64,000 nt of DNA from Anaerolinea thermophila (GTDB lineage: Bacteria; Chloroflexota; Anaerolineae; Anaerolineales; Anaerolineaceae), in contig NZ_DYHZ01000002.1 of the NCBI RefSeq assembly GCF_020723905.1, forward strand, positions 434,001 through 498,000, read 5' to 3'. Shown here piece by piece: positions 16,776 to 24,272 of the stretch (position 1 is the stretch's first letter; the number at the start of each line of letters is the position of its first letter). Position numbers and translations under genes: made by a program. Under the pieces are notes generated by a model. It was not told the origin of the DNA and ran no database searches. It was given only the letters and a program-made list of their open reading frames with translations.

Positions 16776-18191
16776 ATGGCTACAACTGCTAAAAAACCTG
16801 CAGTGATGGGGTACCTTCCCAATGACGTTCCGCCGTTCGGGCAGATGGTTCTGCTGGGCTTCCAGCACGTGCTCACCATGTTCCCCGCGACGGTGTTGTG
16901 CGCCATCCTGATGAAGTTCCCCGTCAGCACTGTGTTGACCATCACCGGTCTGGGCACGGTCGTGGCGTTGCTCGGTTCCAAGTTTGCCATGGGGAAATAC
17001 ATCCCCCTGTACTACGGTTCGTCCTTCTCTTACATTGCGGCGGTAACCGCCATTATGCAGGCAAAGGGTGTGGAAGGACCCGTTGCTCCGCCCGAAGTGA
17101 TTTCGGTGGTGACGGCGGGCTTCATCGCCACAGGAACGATCAACATCATCGTTGGCTTGATCATCCGCCTCTCCGGTGGGAAGGAAGCCATTGATAAAGT
17201 TTTGCCCCCCATCGTCACGGGTCCGGTGGCATGCACTATCGGTATCGGGTTGGGCGCGGCAGCGTTGAACATGTCAAGCGGTGCTTGCTGTGGCGTTACC
17301 GATCCGGTCATGCAACTGAAGTGGTGGGCGGCGGCGACCGTTACCCTGCTGGCGGCGTTTATCTTCTCCGTGTATCTGCAGGGCAAAGGCTTCATTGGCA
17401 TGCTCCCCATCCTTCTGGCGGCGATCTTCGGCTACATTGTGGCCATCCCACTGGGACTGGTGGACTTCTCCAACTTTGGCAAGGAAGCCCTCATCCGCGC
17501 CCCAACGATCACCTTCCCGGTCTTCAATGACCCTCTGACTGCCACGGTCATCATCGGTGTTGGTATCATGGCGATTGCGACCATCCCGGAATCCACCGCT
17601 CACCTGTATCAGATCAGCCTGTATGTGGATCATCTGGCTGAGGAACAGGGACGCGAGAAATACGGGCTGGCTCGCTACATCGGTTTGAACCTGATGCTGG
17701 ACGGTTTGAACGATCTGGTCAACGGTCTGTTCGGCTCCACCGCGGGAACGAACTACGGCGAGAACAACTCGCTGATGGTGATCAGCCGCAACTACTCCGG
17801 CCCGTCCCTGCTGGCGGCGGGTGTGATTGCCATCCTGCTGGGCTTCATCGGACCGCTGGCAGAAGCCGTGGCTTCGATCCCCACTGCAGTGAGCGGTGGT
17901 CTGGCGATCTACCTGTTCGGCGTCATCGGCATGCAAGGTATTGCGCTGATGATGGCGGAGAAAGTTAACCTGTACGATCCCAAATCGCTGGCAATCGGCG
18001 CAGCCATCCTGATCATCGGTATCGGCGGCAACATCGGTTTCTCCGGTGGCTTCCTGCCGATCCCCTTGCTTCAGAGCGTGTTCCCCTATGGCTGGCCCGC
18101 CATTGCGACGGGTGCTGTGGTGGGTATCATCCTCAACCTCATCACCATGGCGTGGAAACCGCCCATGGAGCGCGCCTCTGTCGAGCATTAG
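16776..18191 (+). CDS. NCS2 nucleobase permease, UraA-like
   Basis: A 471-residue polytopic membrane protein of the nucleobase:cation symporter-2 family, about 14 helices. The family signature reads TNYGENNSLMVISR, close to the TTYGEN form of uracil permease UraA and unlike the QNNG form of xanthine permeases. An upstream PESTAH matches the UraA substrate-site Glu region, and GVIGMQGIALMMAEKVN also resembles UraA. It therefore probably imports uracil or a related pyrimidine or oxo-heterocycle with a cation. The start at 16776 follows GGAGGAAGGAA; upstream in-frame starts have no SD. The 231-bp upstream gap holds a terminator but no convincing promoter. Its place in the island gives the best hint of the substrate class. 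Confidence 0.88.
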   Translation: MATTAKKPAVMGYLPNDVPPFGQMVLLGFQHVLTMFPATVLCAILMKFPVSTVLTITGLGTVVALLGSKFAMGKYIPLYYGSSFSYIAAVTAIMQAKGVEGPVAPPEVISVVTAGFIATGTINIIVGLIIRLSGGKEAIDKVLPPIVTGPVACTIGIGLGAAALNMSSGACCGVTDPVMQLKWWAAATVTLLAAFIFSVYLQGKGFIGMLPILLAAIFGYIVAIPLGLVDFSNFGKEALIRAPTITFPVFNDPLTATVIIGVGIMAIATIPESTAHLYQISLYVDHLAEEQGREKYGLARYIGLNLMLDGLNDLVNGLFGSTAGTNYGENNSLMVISRNYSGPSLLAAGVIAILLGFIGPLAEAVASIPTAVSGGLAIYLFGVIGMQGIALMMAEKVNLYDPKSLAIGAAILIIGIGGNIGFSGGFLPIPLLQSVFPYGWPAIATGAVVGIILNLITMAWKPPMERASVEH

Positions 18192-18209
18192 TCTTGTAAT
18201 CTGACACCT

Positions 18210-18272
18210 GTGCAGGCGGAGCCTGCACCTCTCGGGGCTCCCGGTGCGGAATGGATTCTTCATCGGGAGCCC
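18210..18272 (+). terminator. Two tandem hairpins after the permease gene
   Basis: GTGCAGG (18210-18216) pairs with CCTGCAC (18222-18228) around a 5-nt loop. GGGCTCCCG (18235-18243) then pairs with CGGGAGCCC (18264-18272). Neither is followed by a good T-tract. They may attenuate transcription or protect the permease mRNA 3' end; the next gene starts about 30 bp later. Confidence 0.45.
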
Positions 18273-18299
18273 TGAACCTTCCAGAGCAGGATTCAGGGA

Positions 18300-19169
18300 G
18301 TGAGCATGATTCTGGTCAGCGGTGCGGCAGGAAAAACGGGTCTGGCGATCATCCAGGCGTTGTCCAGACGGGGGAAATCTGTACGGGCATGGGTGTATCG
18401 TGAGGAACAACGTCAGCGGGTGCTGACGCAGGGCGCCGCAGAGGTTATCACAGGGGATATGCTTGAGGAGCGGGTGTGGCGGGAGGCTCTGCAGGGAACG
18501 GAGGCGGTCTACCACATCTGTCCCAACATGAGCCCCGATGAGGGAGCCATAGCGGACATTCTACTGAAGGTACTTTGCCGTCTGAATGGCGTGCGTCTGG
18601 TGTATCACTCGGTACTGCATCCTCAGGTCGAAGCCATGCCCCATCACTGGGCAAAGATGCGGGTGGAAGAGCGCATTTTTGCCAGCGGGGTTCCGTTTAC
18701 CATTCTCCAACCCTGTGCCTATTTCCAGAATCTGCTGGCATTTCGTCAAAGTGTGCTGGAGCAGGGCGTTTTGAGCATCCCCTATTCCATTCAGGCGCGC
18801 CTGAGCATGGTAGATTTGCTGGACGTTGCCGGGGTTGCGGCAAAGGTGCTGAGCGAAACAGGACATGAGGGTGCCATCTATGAACTGGCGGGTCCTCAAC
18901 CGGTTTCACATGAGCAGGTTGCCGCAGTTCTTTCGCGCCTGTTGAACCGCCTCATTCAGGCGCAATCGATTCCGTTGGAAGACTGGATTCATCAGGCGGA
19001 ACGTTCCGGAATGTCTGCCTATGCTGTGGAGACGCTTGCAAAGATGTTTGCCTATTATGACGCGCATGGTCTGATTGGCAATGCCCGTGTGCTGGAATGC
19101 CTGCTGGGTCGTGCGCCGGTTTCGCTGGAAACCTTTTTATCTCGTGAATTTTTACCCTCAGGAGAGTAA
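18300..19169 (+). CDS. NmrA-like NAD(P)-binding protein
   Basis: A protein of about 289 residues of the atypical short-chain dehydrogenase group. It opens with a Rossmann beta strand and GAAGKTG (GxxGxxG), continues with the VITGDMLEE second-dinucleotide region, and contains FTILQPCAYFQNLL, the NmrA-type segment. NmrA-like proteins either sense NAD(P) or act as reductases; the classical Tyr-x3-Lys pair is not evident, so a catalytic role is uncertain. GTG at 18300 and ATG at 18306 are both possible; spacing to AGGGAG slightly favours the ATG. The stop codon directly precedes the next start, so it is translationally linked to the two small genes that follow. Confidence 0.75.
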   Translation: MSMILVSGAAGKTGLAIIQALSRRGKSVRAWVYREEQRQRVLTQGAAEVITGDMLEERVWREALQGTEAVYHICPNMSPDEGAIADILLKVLCRLNGVRLVYHSVLHPQVEAMPHHWAKMRVEERIFASGVPFTILQPCAYFQNLLAFRQSVLEQGVLSIPYSIQARLSMVDLLDVAGVAAKVLSETGHEGAIYELAGPQPVSHEQVAAVLSRLLNRLIQAQSIPLEDWIHQAERSGMSAYAVETLAKMFAYYDAHGLIGNARVLECLLGRAPVSLETFLSREFLPSGE

Positions 19170-19658
19170 ATGGATTCAAACCGCAGTCAACACTATAACT
19201 TCACCTATGAAGCCATCCCGGTGATGTTTCACAGCCAGACCAATCAATTTATGAAGTACCTGGAGAAGGATGGCGTAAAGTTCCTGGAGTTCTGGTGGGA
19301 TCATGTGGGGGAACGCCTGCCCGAAGAGCGCCTGAGCGATTTCAAAGATGTGGCGTGTGAAATCACTCCCGTGGACAAGCAAACCAAAATGGCCATCATC
19401 CGCCTGCCGGTGCCAGCGGCAGAAAAGGAAGCCTTTTACATTGGATTGATCAGCCGCCCGGAGCGGCGTTTTGCCTGGGTGCGTCTGCCCAATACCTCGG
19501 TGGTATGCCTGATTCGGCGGGAGGGCGAGGCATTTCCCAACGGCACAGAATTGATTGAACTGACCCCATCGGCGCGGGTGGTGCCGATGGGGGCGGGACC
19601 TGCCCCTGATTGGGAGGCGTTCAAACAGGTTTTGCTCAAAATGGTCAAGAAGGGGTGA
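19170..19658 (+). CDS. Conserved hypothetical protein, island-encoded
   Basis: A 162-residue soluble protein with no signal peptide or membrane segment that I do not recognise. Notable features are the aromatic N-terminus (HYNFTYEAIPVMFHSQTNQFMKYL in short pieces), KFLEFWWDHVGERLP near residues 37-51 and a Pro-rich stretch before a C-terminal amphipathic helix ending in KKG. Its ATG follows the stop of the NmrA-like gene with no gap (TAAATG), which implies coupled translation. The next gene starts 13 bp later behind GAGGAGGG. It may be an accessory protein for the adjacent redox enzymes, but nothing in the sequence proves that. Confidence 0.65.
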   Translation: MDSNRSQHYNFTYEAIPVMFHSQTNQFMKYLEKDGVKFLEFWWDHVGERLPEERLSDFKDVACEITPVDKQTKMAIIRLPVPAAEKEAFYIGLISRPERRFAWVRLPNTSVVCLIRREGEAFPNGTELIELTPSARVVPMGAGPAPDWEAFKQVLLKMVKKG

Positions 19659-19671
19659 GGAGGGAAGCACC

Positions 19672-20022
19672 ATGAAGATTGACTGGGGTACTGTGGTAGT
19701 GGGTCTGGCAATTCTGGTTGTGTATGGGCGCATGGCATTGATCCGCGGGCGCAAGCGTCGTCTGGAGCGTCAGGCACTGCTGGAACAGAAACGCGAAGCC
19801 AAAAAGCAGAAGAATCGTCCCCATACGCCGGTAGCACAACCCGAGCCGGGAGTCAAAATCACCTATCAGGTCATTTCCTGGTGGCTGGTTGGCGGCGGCT
19901 TGCTCATCACGCTGGTCGGGATTGCCATGCGCTATTCCACGCTGTTCCCGGTAACGCTTCAGCCCTACTGGTGGGCGGTGACGGCAGCGGGGATTCTGTT
20001 GTTTGCCTTCAGTTTCAAGTGA
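19672..20022 (+). CDS. Small membrane protein, unknown function
   Basis: A 116-residue protein. It has one N-terminal hydrophobic segment (VVVGLAILVVYGRMAL), a highly basic cytoplasmic stretch with many Arg, Lys and Gln (residues about 25-50), then two more membrane helices (WWLVGGGLLITLVGIAM and a C-terminal helix). No family is recognised. It is preceded by a strong GAGGAGGG site and ends the NmrA-like gene set; the 316-bp gap that follows carries operators and the promoter of the second Mo hydroxylase. Confidence 0.65.
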   Translation: MKIDWGTVVVGLAILVVYGRMALIRGRKRRLERQALLEQKREAKKQKNRPHTPVAQPEPGVKITYQVISWWLVGGGLLITLVGIAMRYSTLFPVTLQPYWWAVTAAGILLFAFSFK

Positions 20023-20034
20023 TGAATATTACAT

Positions 20035-20045
20035 TTGTAAGACAA
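20035..20045. promoter_or_regulatory. Perfect operator-like inverted repeat, distal site
   Basis: TTGTAAGACAA is a perfect TTGT-N3-ACAA inverted repeat. It lies 33 bp (about three helical turns) upstream, centre to centre, of a second perfect copy at 20068. Confidence 0.55.
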
Positions 20046-20067
20046 GTAAATGTGATAAAGGTCAAAC

Positions 20068-20096
20068 TTGTCAAACAATTTGGATTGTGCTACCAT
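20068..20096 (+). promoter_or_regulatory. Promoter with overlapping operator for Mo hydroxylase 2
   Basis: TTGTCA (20068-20073), a 17-bp spacer and TACCAT (20091-20096) form a sigma70-like promoter. The perfect inverted repeat TTGTCAAACAA (20068-20078) covers the -35 box, which suggests repression by a bound regulator. The leader to the ATG at 20339 is about 235 nt; no known riboswitch was recognised in it. Confidence 0.55.
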
Positions 20097-20338
20097 GATG
20101 GTGTCCAATTGCAAAAAATCGCGAAAACAGCACTCAATGGGAACCACAGAGTTAACCTCATCGGTGCGGGAAAACCGCCCGCACGAGGAGTATTTGTTTT
20201 TTTGAGGAGGTGAAGCAGCGGAAACGGGAGAAACCGTGGGAGGAGTGCAAGATCAGGTGATGTGGAAAGATGTTTTTTCCCTGCGCTGGCAGGAGTCTTG
20301 AGAAAGACACGATCCGTTTTATAGAGAAGGAAAATCGT

Positions 20339-21238
20339 ATGCAAAATCCTCATCCTGGACTTCCTGAAATTGAATATATCAAACCGGCATCGCTGGAAGA
20401 AGCCAGCAAATTTTTAGCGGCTCATGCCGGCGAAGCCCGCCCCTTCCTGGGCGGAACGGATACCTTCGTGCGCCTGCGCGATGGCGCCTGGAAGGATAAG
20501 TATCTGGTTGATGTCAAGGGGCTGGACGGCACGGCGCAGGTTTCCTTTGACCCGGAAAAAGGATTGACCATTGGCGCTGGCGTTGCGATGAACCGGGTGG
20601 AAGCCATGCCGGAAGTTCGCGAGCATTATCCTCTGCTGGCGGAAGCTATCCGAACTGTTGCCAGTTACCAGTTGCGCAATCGTGCCACCATTGTGGGCAA
20701 TATCTGCAATGCTTCACCGGCGGGCGATACCATCGGTGCGTGCATGCTGTACGGCGGCGTGCTCAAGGTGTTTGGCGCGGATGGCGTACGCGAGGAACCG
20801 CTGGACACCTTCTTTAAAGGTCCTGGCAAGACCAACCTGAAACCCGGTGACATTGCCCTTTCGCTCACCCTGCCTTTACCCCCCAGAGGTCATGTGGGAC
20901 GCTACATCAAGGTAGCCCGCAACAAACTGGGTGATCTGGCGATTGTAGGTGTTTCTGTGCTTGCCTATCCCGATGCCACTCTTGCATCGGGATATCGTTT
21001 CCTGATTGCGCTGGCTTCGGTTGCCCCGGTACCTCTGCGTGTTCCGGCAGCAGAGAAAGTGCTGGCGGAGAAAACCATTGACGAAGCCACCATCGCCGAA
21101 GCGGCGCAGATTGCCATGGATTCCTGCTCACCGATTGATGATGTGCGCGGTAGCGCTCAGTATCGCAAACTGATGGTGCGCAATATGACGCGCCGCGCGC
21201 TCACCGAAGTCTGGCAAAAACTCACTCAGGCAGCCTGA
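20339..21238 (+). CDS. Molybdenum hydroxylase 2, FAD-binding subunit (XDH-type)
   Basis: A protein of about 299 residues of the FAD-binding subunit family of xanthine dehydrogenase-type enzymes. FAD motifs are FLGGTDTFVRLRDG near residues 36-49 and TIVGNICNASPAGDTIGA near 117-134; the second is the XDH-type form, unlike the CoxM-type form of the first hydroxylase in the island. It starts an M-S-L operon. The ATG at 20339 follows AGAAGG; the longer frame back to 20270 has no conserved sequence. The enzyme would transfer electrons from substrate hydroxylation to NAD or another acceptor. Substrate unknown. Confidence 0.88.
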   Translation: MQNPHPGLPEIEYIKPASLEEASKFLAAHAGEARPFLGGTDTFVRLRDGAWKDKYLVDVKGLDGTAQVSFDPEKGLTIGAGVAMNRVEAMPEVREHYPLLAEAIRTVASYQLRNRATIVGNICNASPAGDTIGACMLYGGVLKVFGADGVREEPLDTFFKGPGKTNLKPGDIALSLTLPLPPRGHVGRYIKVARNKLGDLAIVGVSVLAYPDATLASGYRFLIALASVAPVPLRVPAAEKVLAEKTIDEATIAEAAQIAMDSCSPIDDVRGSAQYRKLMVRNMTRRALTEVWQKLTQAA

Positions 21239-21272
21239 TCCCGGGCAGCCATTCACAACAGGAGGATTTCCT

Positions 21273-21740
21273 ATGGGTTATCACCGTATTACCTTAACCG
21301 TCAACGGAGTCATGGAACTGGTGGATGTGCCGTCCAACATGACCCTGTTACAAATGTTGCGTGAAAAACTGGGCTTGACCGGCACGAAGAATGGTTGCGC
21401 TTCGGGTGAGTGTGGTGCCTGTACCGTGATGTTGAACGGTGAACCGGTCAATTCCTGCATGGTGCTGGCTGTGGAGTGCGATGGCGCCGATGTGGTCACG
21501 GTGGAAGGGCTCGCCAAGAACGGACAACTGGACCCCTTGCAGGAAGCCATTATCGAGACGGGCGGAGTCCAGTGCGGTTTCTGCACCCCCGGTATTCTTA
21601 TTTCGTCCCGGGCGTTATTAAACCGCAAACCCAAGCCCACTGAATTTGAAATCCGGGAAGCCATCTCGGGCAACCTGTGCCGATGCACAGGCTACAACCG
21701 CATCGTCGAAGCGGTGAAAAAAGTCGCTGGAACGGAATAG
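21273..21740 (+). CDS. Molybdenum hydroxylase 2, 2Fe-2S subunit
   Basis: A 155-residue two-cluster iron-sulfur subunit. The eight cluster Cys appear as CASGECGAC plus NSC in the N-terminal ferredoxin-like domain, and CGFCTPGI plus CRCTGY in the helical domain. It relays electrons from the molybdenum centre to FAD. It follows the FAD subunit after 34 bp with a strong AGGAGG site and precedes the large subunit by 18 bp. Confidence 0.9.
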   Translation: MGYHRITLTVNGVMELVDVPSNMTLLQMLREKLGLTGTKNGCASGECGACTVMLNGEPVNSCMVLAVECDGADVVTVEGLAKNGQLDPLQEAIIETGGVQCGFCTPGILISSRALLNRKPKPTEFEIREAISGNLCRCTGYNRIVEAVKKVAGTE

Positions 21741-21758
21741 CGGAAAGGAGAAACAACC

Positions 21759-24107
21759 ATGGCAGTCGCTGAAAAACAACAAACCGTCATTGGCGCCAGT
21801 GTGCCGCGCCTGGATGTGCGCGAAAAAGTTACCGGCGCCGCGGTGTATGCCGATGACATTCAATTTGGTCCCGGATTGCTGCACTGCCGGGTGAAGCGCT
21901 CACCCATTCCGCACGGCATCATCAAGCGCATTGATACCAGCAAGGCAGAAAAATTGCCCGGCGTCAAGGTGGTCGTTACCGGTGCTGATTTCCCCGATCG
22001 AATCGGTCTGTACCTGAAAGACCGCCACATCTTCGCCCGGGACCGCGTGCGCTTTATCGGTGAGCCGGTTGCCGCCGTTGCCGCTGTGACCGAAGAAATT
22101 GCCGAGAAGGCGCTCGAACTGATTGAGGTGGAATACGAAGAACTGCCCGGTGTGTTTGATCCGGTTTACGGCGCTTCGCCGGAAGCCCCCCTTCTGCACC
22201 CCGAACTGGGCACTTACGAGTATCCCAACTTCATCTTCCCCAAACCCGGCACAAACATTGCCAACCATTTCAAGATCCGCAAGGGCGATACCGAAGCCGC
22301 CTGGCCCCAGTGCGCCGCAATTGTGGAACATACCTTCCGCATCCCGCATGTTCAACATGTCCCCATTGAACCGCATGTGGCGGTGGCAAAAGCCGAAGAA
22401 AACGGGCAGGTGACTCTGTGGGCAAGCACGCAATCGCCGTTTGCTCAGCGTGCGTTGATTGCCAAAGCCCTCCATATCCCCGAAAGCAAATTGCGGGTGA
22501 TTGCCCCGTTCGTGGGCGGTGGCTTTGGATGTAAGGCGGGTGTGACCATGGAAGCCATTCCCGTCGCCGTAGCGCTCAAACTGCCCGGTTATCCCATCAA
22601 ACTGCGCCTGACCCGCGAGGAAGAGTTCTACACCAACTTTGTCCGCCAGGGTCTGGTTATCAAGATCAAGGTCGGGTGCGATAAGGATGGCAACCTGCTG
22701 GCGCTGGAAAACACCATGTACTGGGACGGCGGCGCGTACACCGAATATGGCGTTAACGTCACCCGCGCAGGCGGTTACTCCAGCACCGGTCCGTATGATA
22801 TCCCCAATGTCAAGACCGACAGCATGTGTGTGTACACCAACCATCCAGTCGGTGGCGCATATCGCGGCTTTGGCATGGCGGAACTGCATACCGGCATTGA
22901 TCAGGCAATGGATATGCTCGCTGAGAAGATCGGCATGGACCGCGTGGAGTTCTTCAAGAAGAACTGCATCCGCGGCGGCGATGTGCTTGCCACCGGTATG
23001 GTGATTCATGATGTGGGCATCGAAGATTGTATTGATGCTGTCGCCAGAGACCTCAACTGGGGTGTGAAAGAGAAGCCCTCCGGTCCCAATAAAGTGCGCG
23101 GCAAGGGCATTGCCCTCGCCTGGAAAGCCCCGGCAATGCCGCCGAACGCAGGTTCTTCTGCCATTGTCAAACTGAACGCCGATGGCACGGTGGACGTCAG
23201 CGTGGGTGGTCAGGAGATCGGGCAGGGCACCTTTACCGTCATGGCGCAGATTGCCGCTGAGACCCTCGGTGTGCCCTATGAGAATGTGCGTGTTACCGGT
23301 CCCATTGATACCCGCTACAGCCCCTACGAGTGGCAGACGGTTGCCAGCCGCCTGACCTGGTCAATGGGCAATGCGGTGCGCAATGCGGCGCTGGATGCCC
23401 GCCAGAAGGTGCTCAACGTGGTGGCGGAAGCCTGGCAGCAGGATCCCAAAGAACTGGATATCAAGAACGGGTATGTCATTTCCTATCGCACCGAAGACAC
23501 CATGCCTCTGAAGGACGTGGTGGTGTACGGCATTCCCAAACCCAACGATCAGGGCTGGATTGGCGGTCCCATCGTCGGCACCGGCTCGTTCATGCCCACC
23601 TACGTCACCGGGCTTGACCCCGAAACCGGTCAGGGTGACCGTGCAGTGGTGCATTACACCACCGGTGCGCAAGGGGTTGATCTGGAAGTGGACCTTGAGA
23701 CCGGGCAAATCACCATCCTCAAAGCCGTTTCGGCGTTCGACGTGGGGAAAGCCATCAACCCCGAACTGGTCAAACAGCAGATGGAAGGCGGCATGGTGCA
23801 GGGGCTCAGTTCGGCACTCTTTGAGGAGTGCAAACTGGAAAAGGGTGTGATGCGCAATCCCTCCTTTGTGGATTACCGCATTGCCACCGCCATTGATGTG
23901 CCCCCCATCATGGATACCTTCATCATTGAACACGCCCAGGACGATGGTCCCTTTGGCGCGCGCGGGATCGGCGAGCATCCGCTGGTGCCGTCCATTGCCG
24001 CGGTGGCTTCGGCGTTGCATGACGCGCTCGGTATCCGCATCACCAACCCGCCCTTCAGCGCCGAGAAGGTCTATCTGGCACTAGTGGAAGCCGGACTGGC
24101 GAAGTAA
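21759..24107 (+). CDS. Molybdenum hydroxylase 2, molybdopterin-binding subunit (XDH-type)
   Basis: The catalytic subunit of 782 residues, the same length as its counterpart in hydroxylase 1 but clearly a different subgroup. Motifs are VPRLDVREKVTGAAVYADDI at the start, FVGGGFGCK, AYRGFGMAE (with the Arg-Gly-Phe-Gly form of xanthine and aldehyde oxidoreductases), GQGTFTVMAQIAAETLGV, and GIGEHPLVPS with the catalytic Glu near the C-terminus. It should hydroxylate a ring carbon of a heterocycle or oxidise an aldehyde. That the island has two distinct hydroxylases suggests two different oxidation steps or two related substrates. A terminator-like hairpin follows. Confidence 0.9.
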   Translation: MAVAEKQQTVIGASVPRLDVREKVTGAAVYADDIQFGPGLLHCRVKRSPIPHGIIKRIDTSKAEKLPGVKVVVTGADFPDRIGLYLKDRHIFARDRVRFIGEPVAAVAAVTEEIAEKALELIEVEYEELPGVFDPVYGASPEAPLLHPELGTYEYPNFIFPKPGTNIANHFKIRKGDTEAAWPQCAAIVEHTFRIPHVQHVPIEPHVAVAKAEENGQVTLWASTQSPFAQRALIAKALHIPESKLRVIAPFVGGGFGCKAGVTMEAIPVAVALKLPGYPIKLRLTREEEFYTNFVRQGLVIKIKVGCDKDGNLLALENTMYWDGGAYTEYGVNVTRAGGYSSTGPYDIPNVKTDSMCVYTNHPVGGAYRGFGMAELHTGIDQAMDMLAEKIGMDRVEFFKKNCIRGGDVLATGMVIHDVGIEDCIDAVARDLNWGVKEKPSGPNKVRGKGIALAWKAPAMPPNAGSSAIVKLNADGTVDVSVGGQEIGQGTFTVMAQIAAETLGVPYENVRVTGPIDTRYSPYEWQTVASRLTWSMGNAVRNAALDARQKVLNVVAEAWQQDPKELDIKNGYVISYRTEDTMPLKDVVVYGIPKPNDQGWIGGPIVGTGSFMPTYVTGLDPETGQGDRAVVHYTTGAQGVDLEVDLETGQITILKAVSAFDVGKAINPELVKQQMEGGMVQGLSSALFEECKLEKGVMRNPSFVDYRIATAIDVPPIMDTFIIEHAQDDGPFGARGIGEHPLVPSIAAVASALHDALGIRITNPPFSAEKVYLALVEAGLAK

Positions 24108-24120
24108 TCATTGGCGATCA

Positions 24121-24158
24121 GGCAGGTTGGGGACTGTTTTCAGCCCCAGCCTGCCTTT
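24121..24158 (+). terminator. Intrinsic terminator after Mo hydroxylase 2
   Basis: GGCAGGTTGGGG (24121-24132) pairs with CCCCAGCCTGCC (24144-24155) with one G-T wobble and an 11-nt loop, followed by TTT. It lies 13 bp after the stop codon. Confidence 0.7.
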
Positions 24159-24199
24159 GAGGATGTGACAATTGACAGGCTTTTTAGCATGAAAGTCCC

Positions 24200-24228
24200 T
24201 TGAATTGTCTGACATTCTTGCTTACACT
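24200..24228 (+). promoter_or_regulatory. Promoter of the Na+-pumping decarboxylase operon with operator-like site
   Basis: TTGAAT (24200-24205), a 17-bp spacer and TACACT (24223-24228). TTGTCTGACAT (24205-24215) inside it matches TTGT-N3-ACAA with one mismatch. It shares AATTGTCTGA with the site at 6079-6088. Binding there would block the spacer. Confidence 0.5.
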
Positions 24229-24272
24229 GAGTACGGTCATTCTTTCAATTTTATAAACGATGGAGAGGAGCA

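Noticed and set aside
16504-16806. A plus-strand frame of about 100 codons between the CoxG-like and permease genes
   Set aside because: It overlaps the ends of both genes and the terminator; no ribosome site or conserved sequence.
17274-18515. A 413-codon minus-strand frame across the permease and NmrA-like genes
   Set aside because: Spans two confident genes antisense; composition shows a shadow frame (His/Gln/Arg rich).
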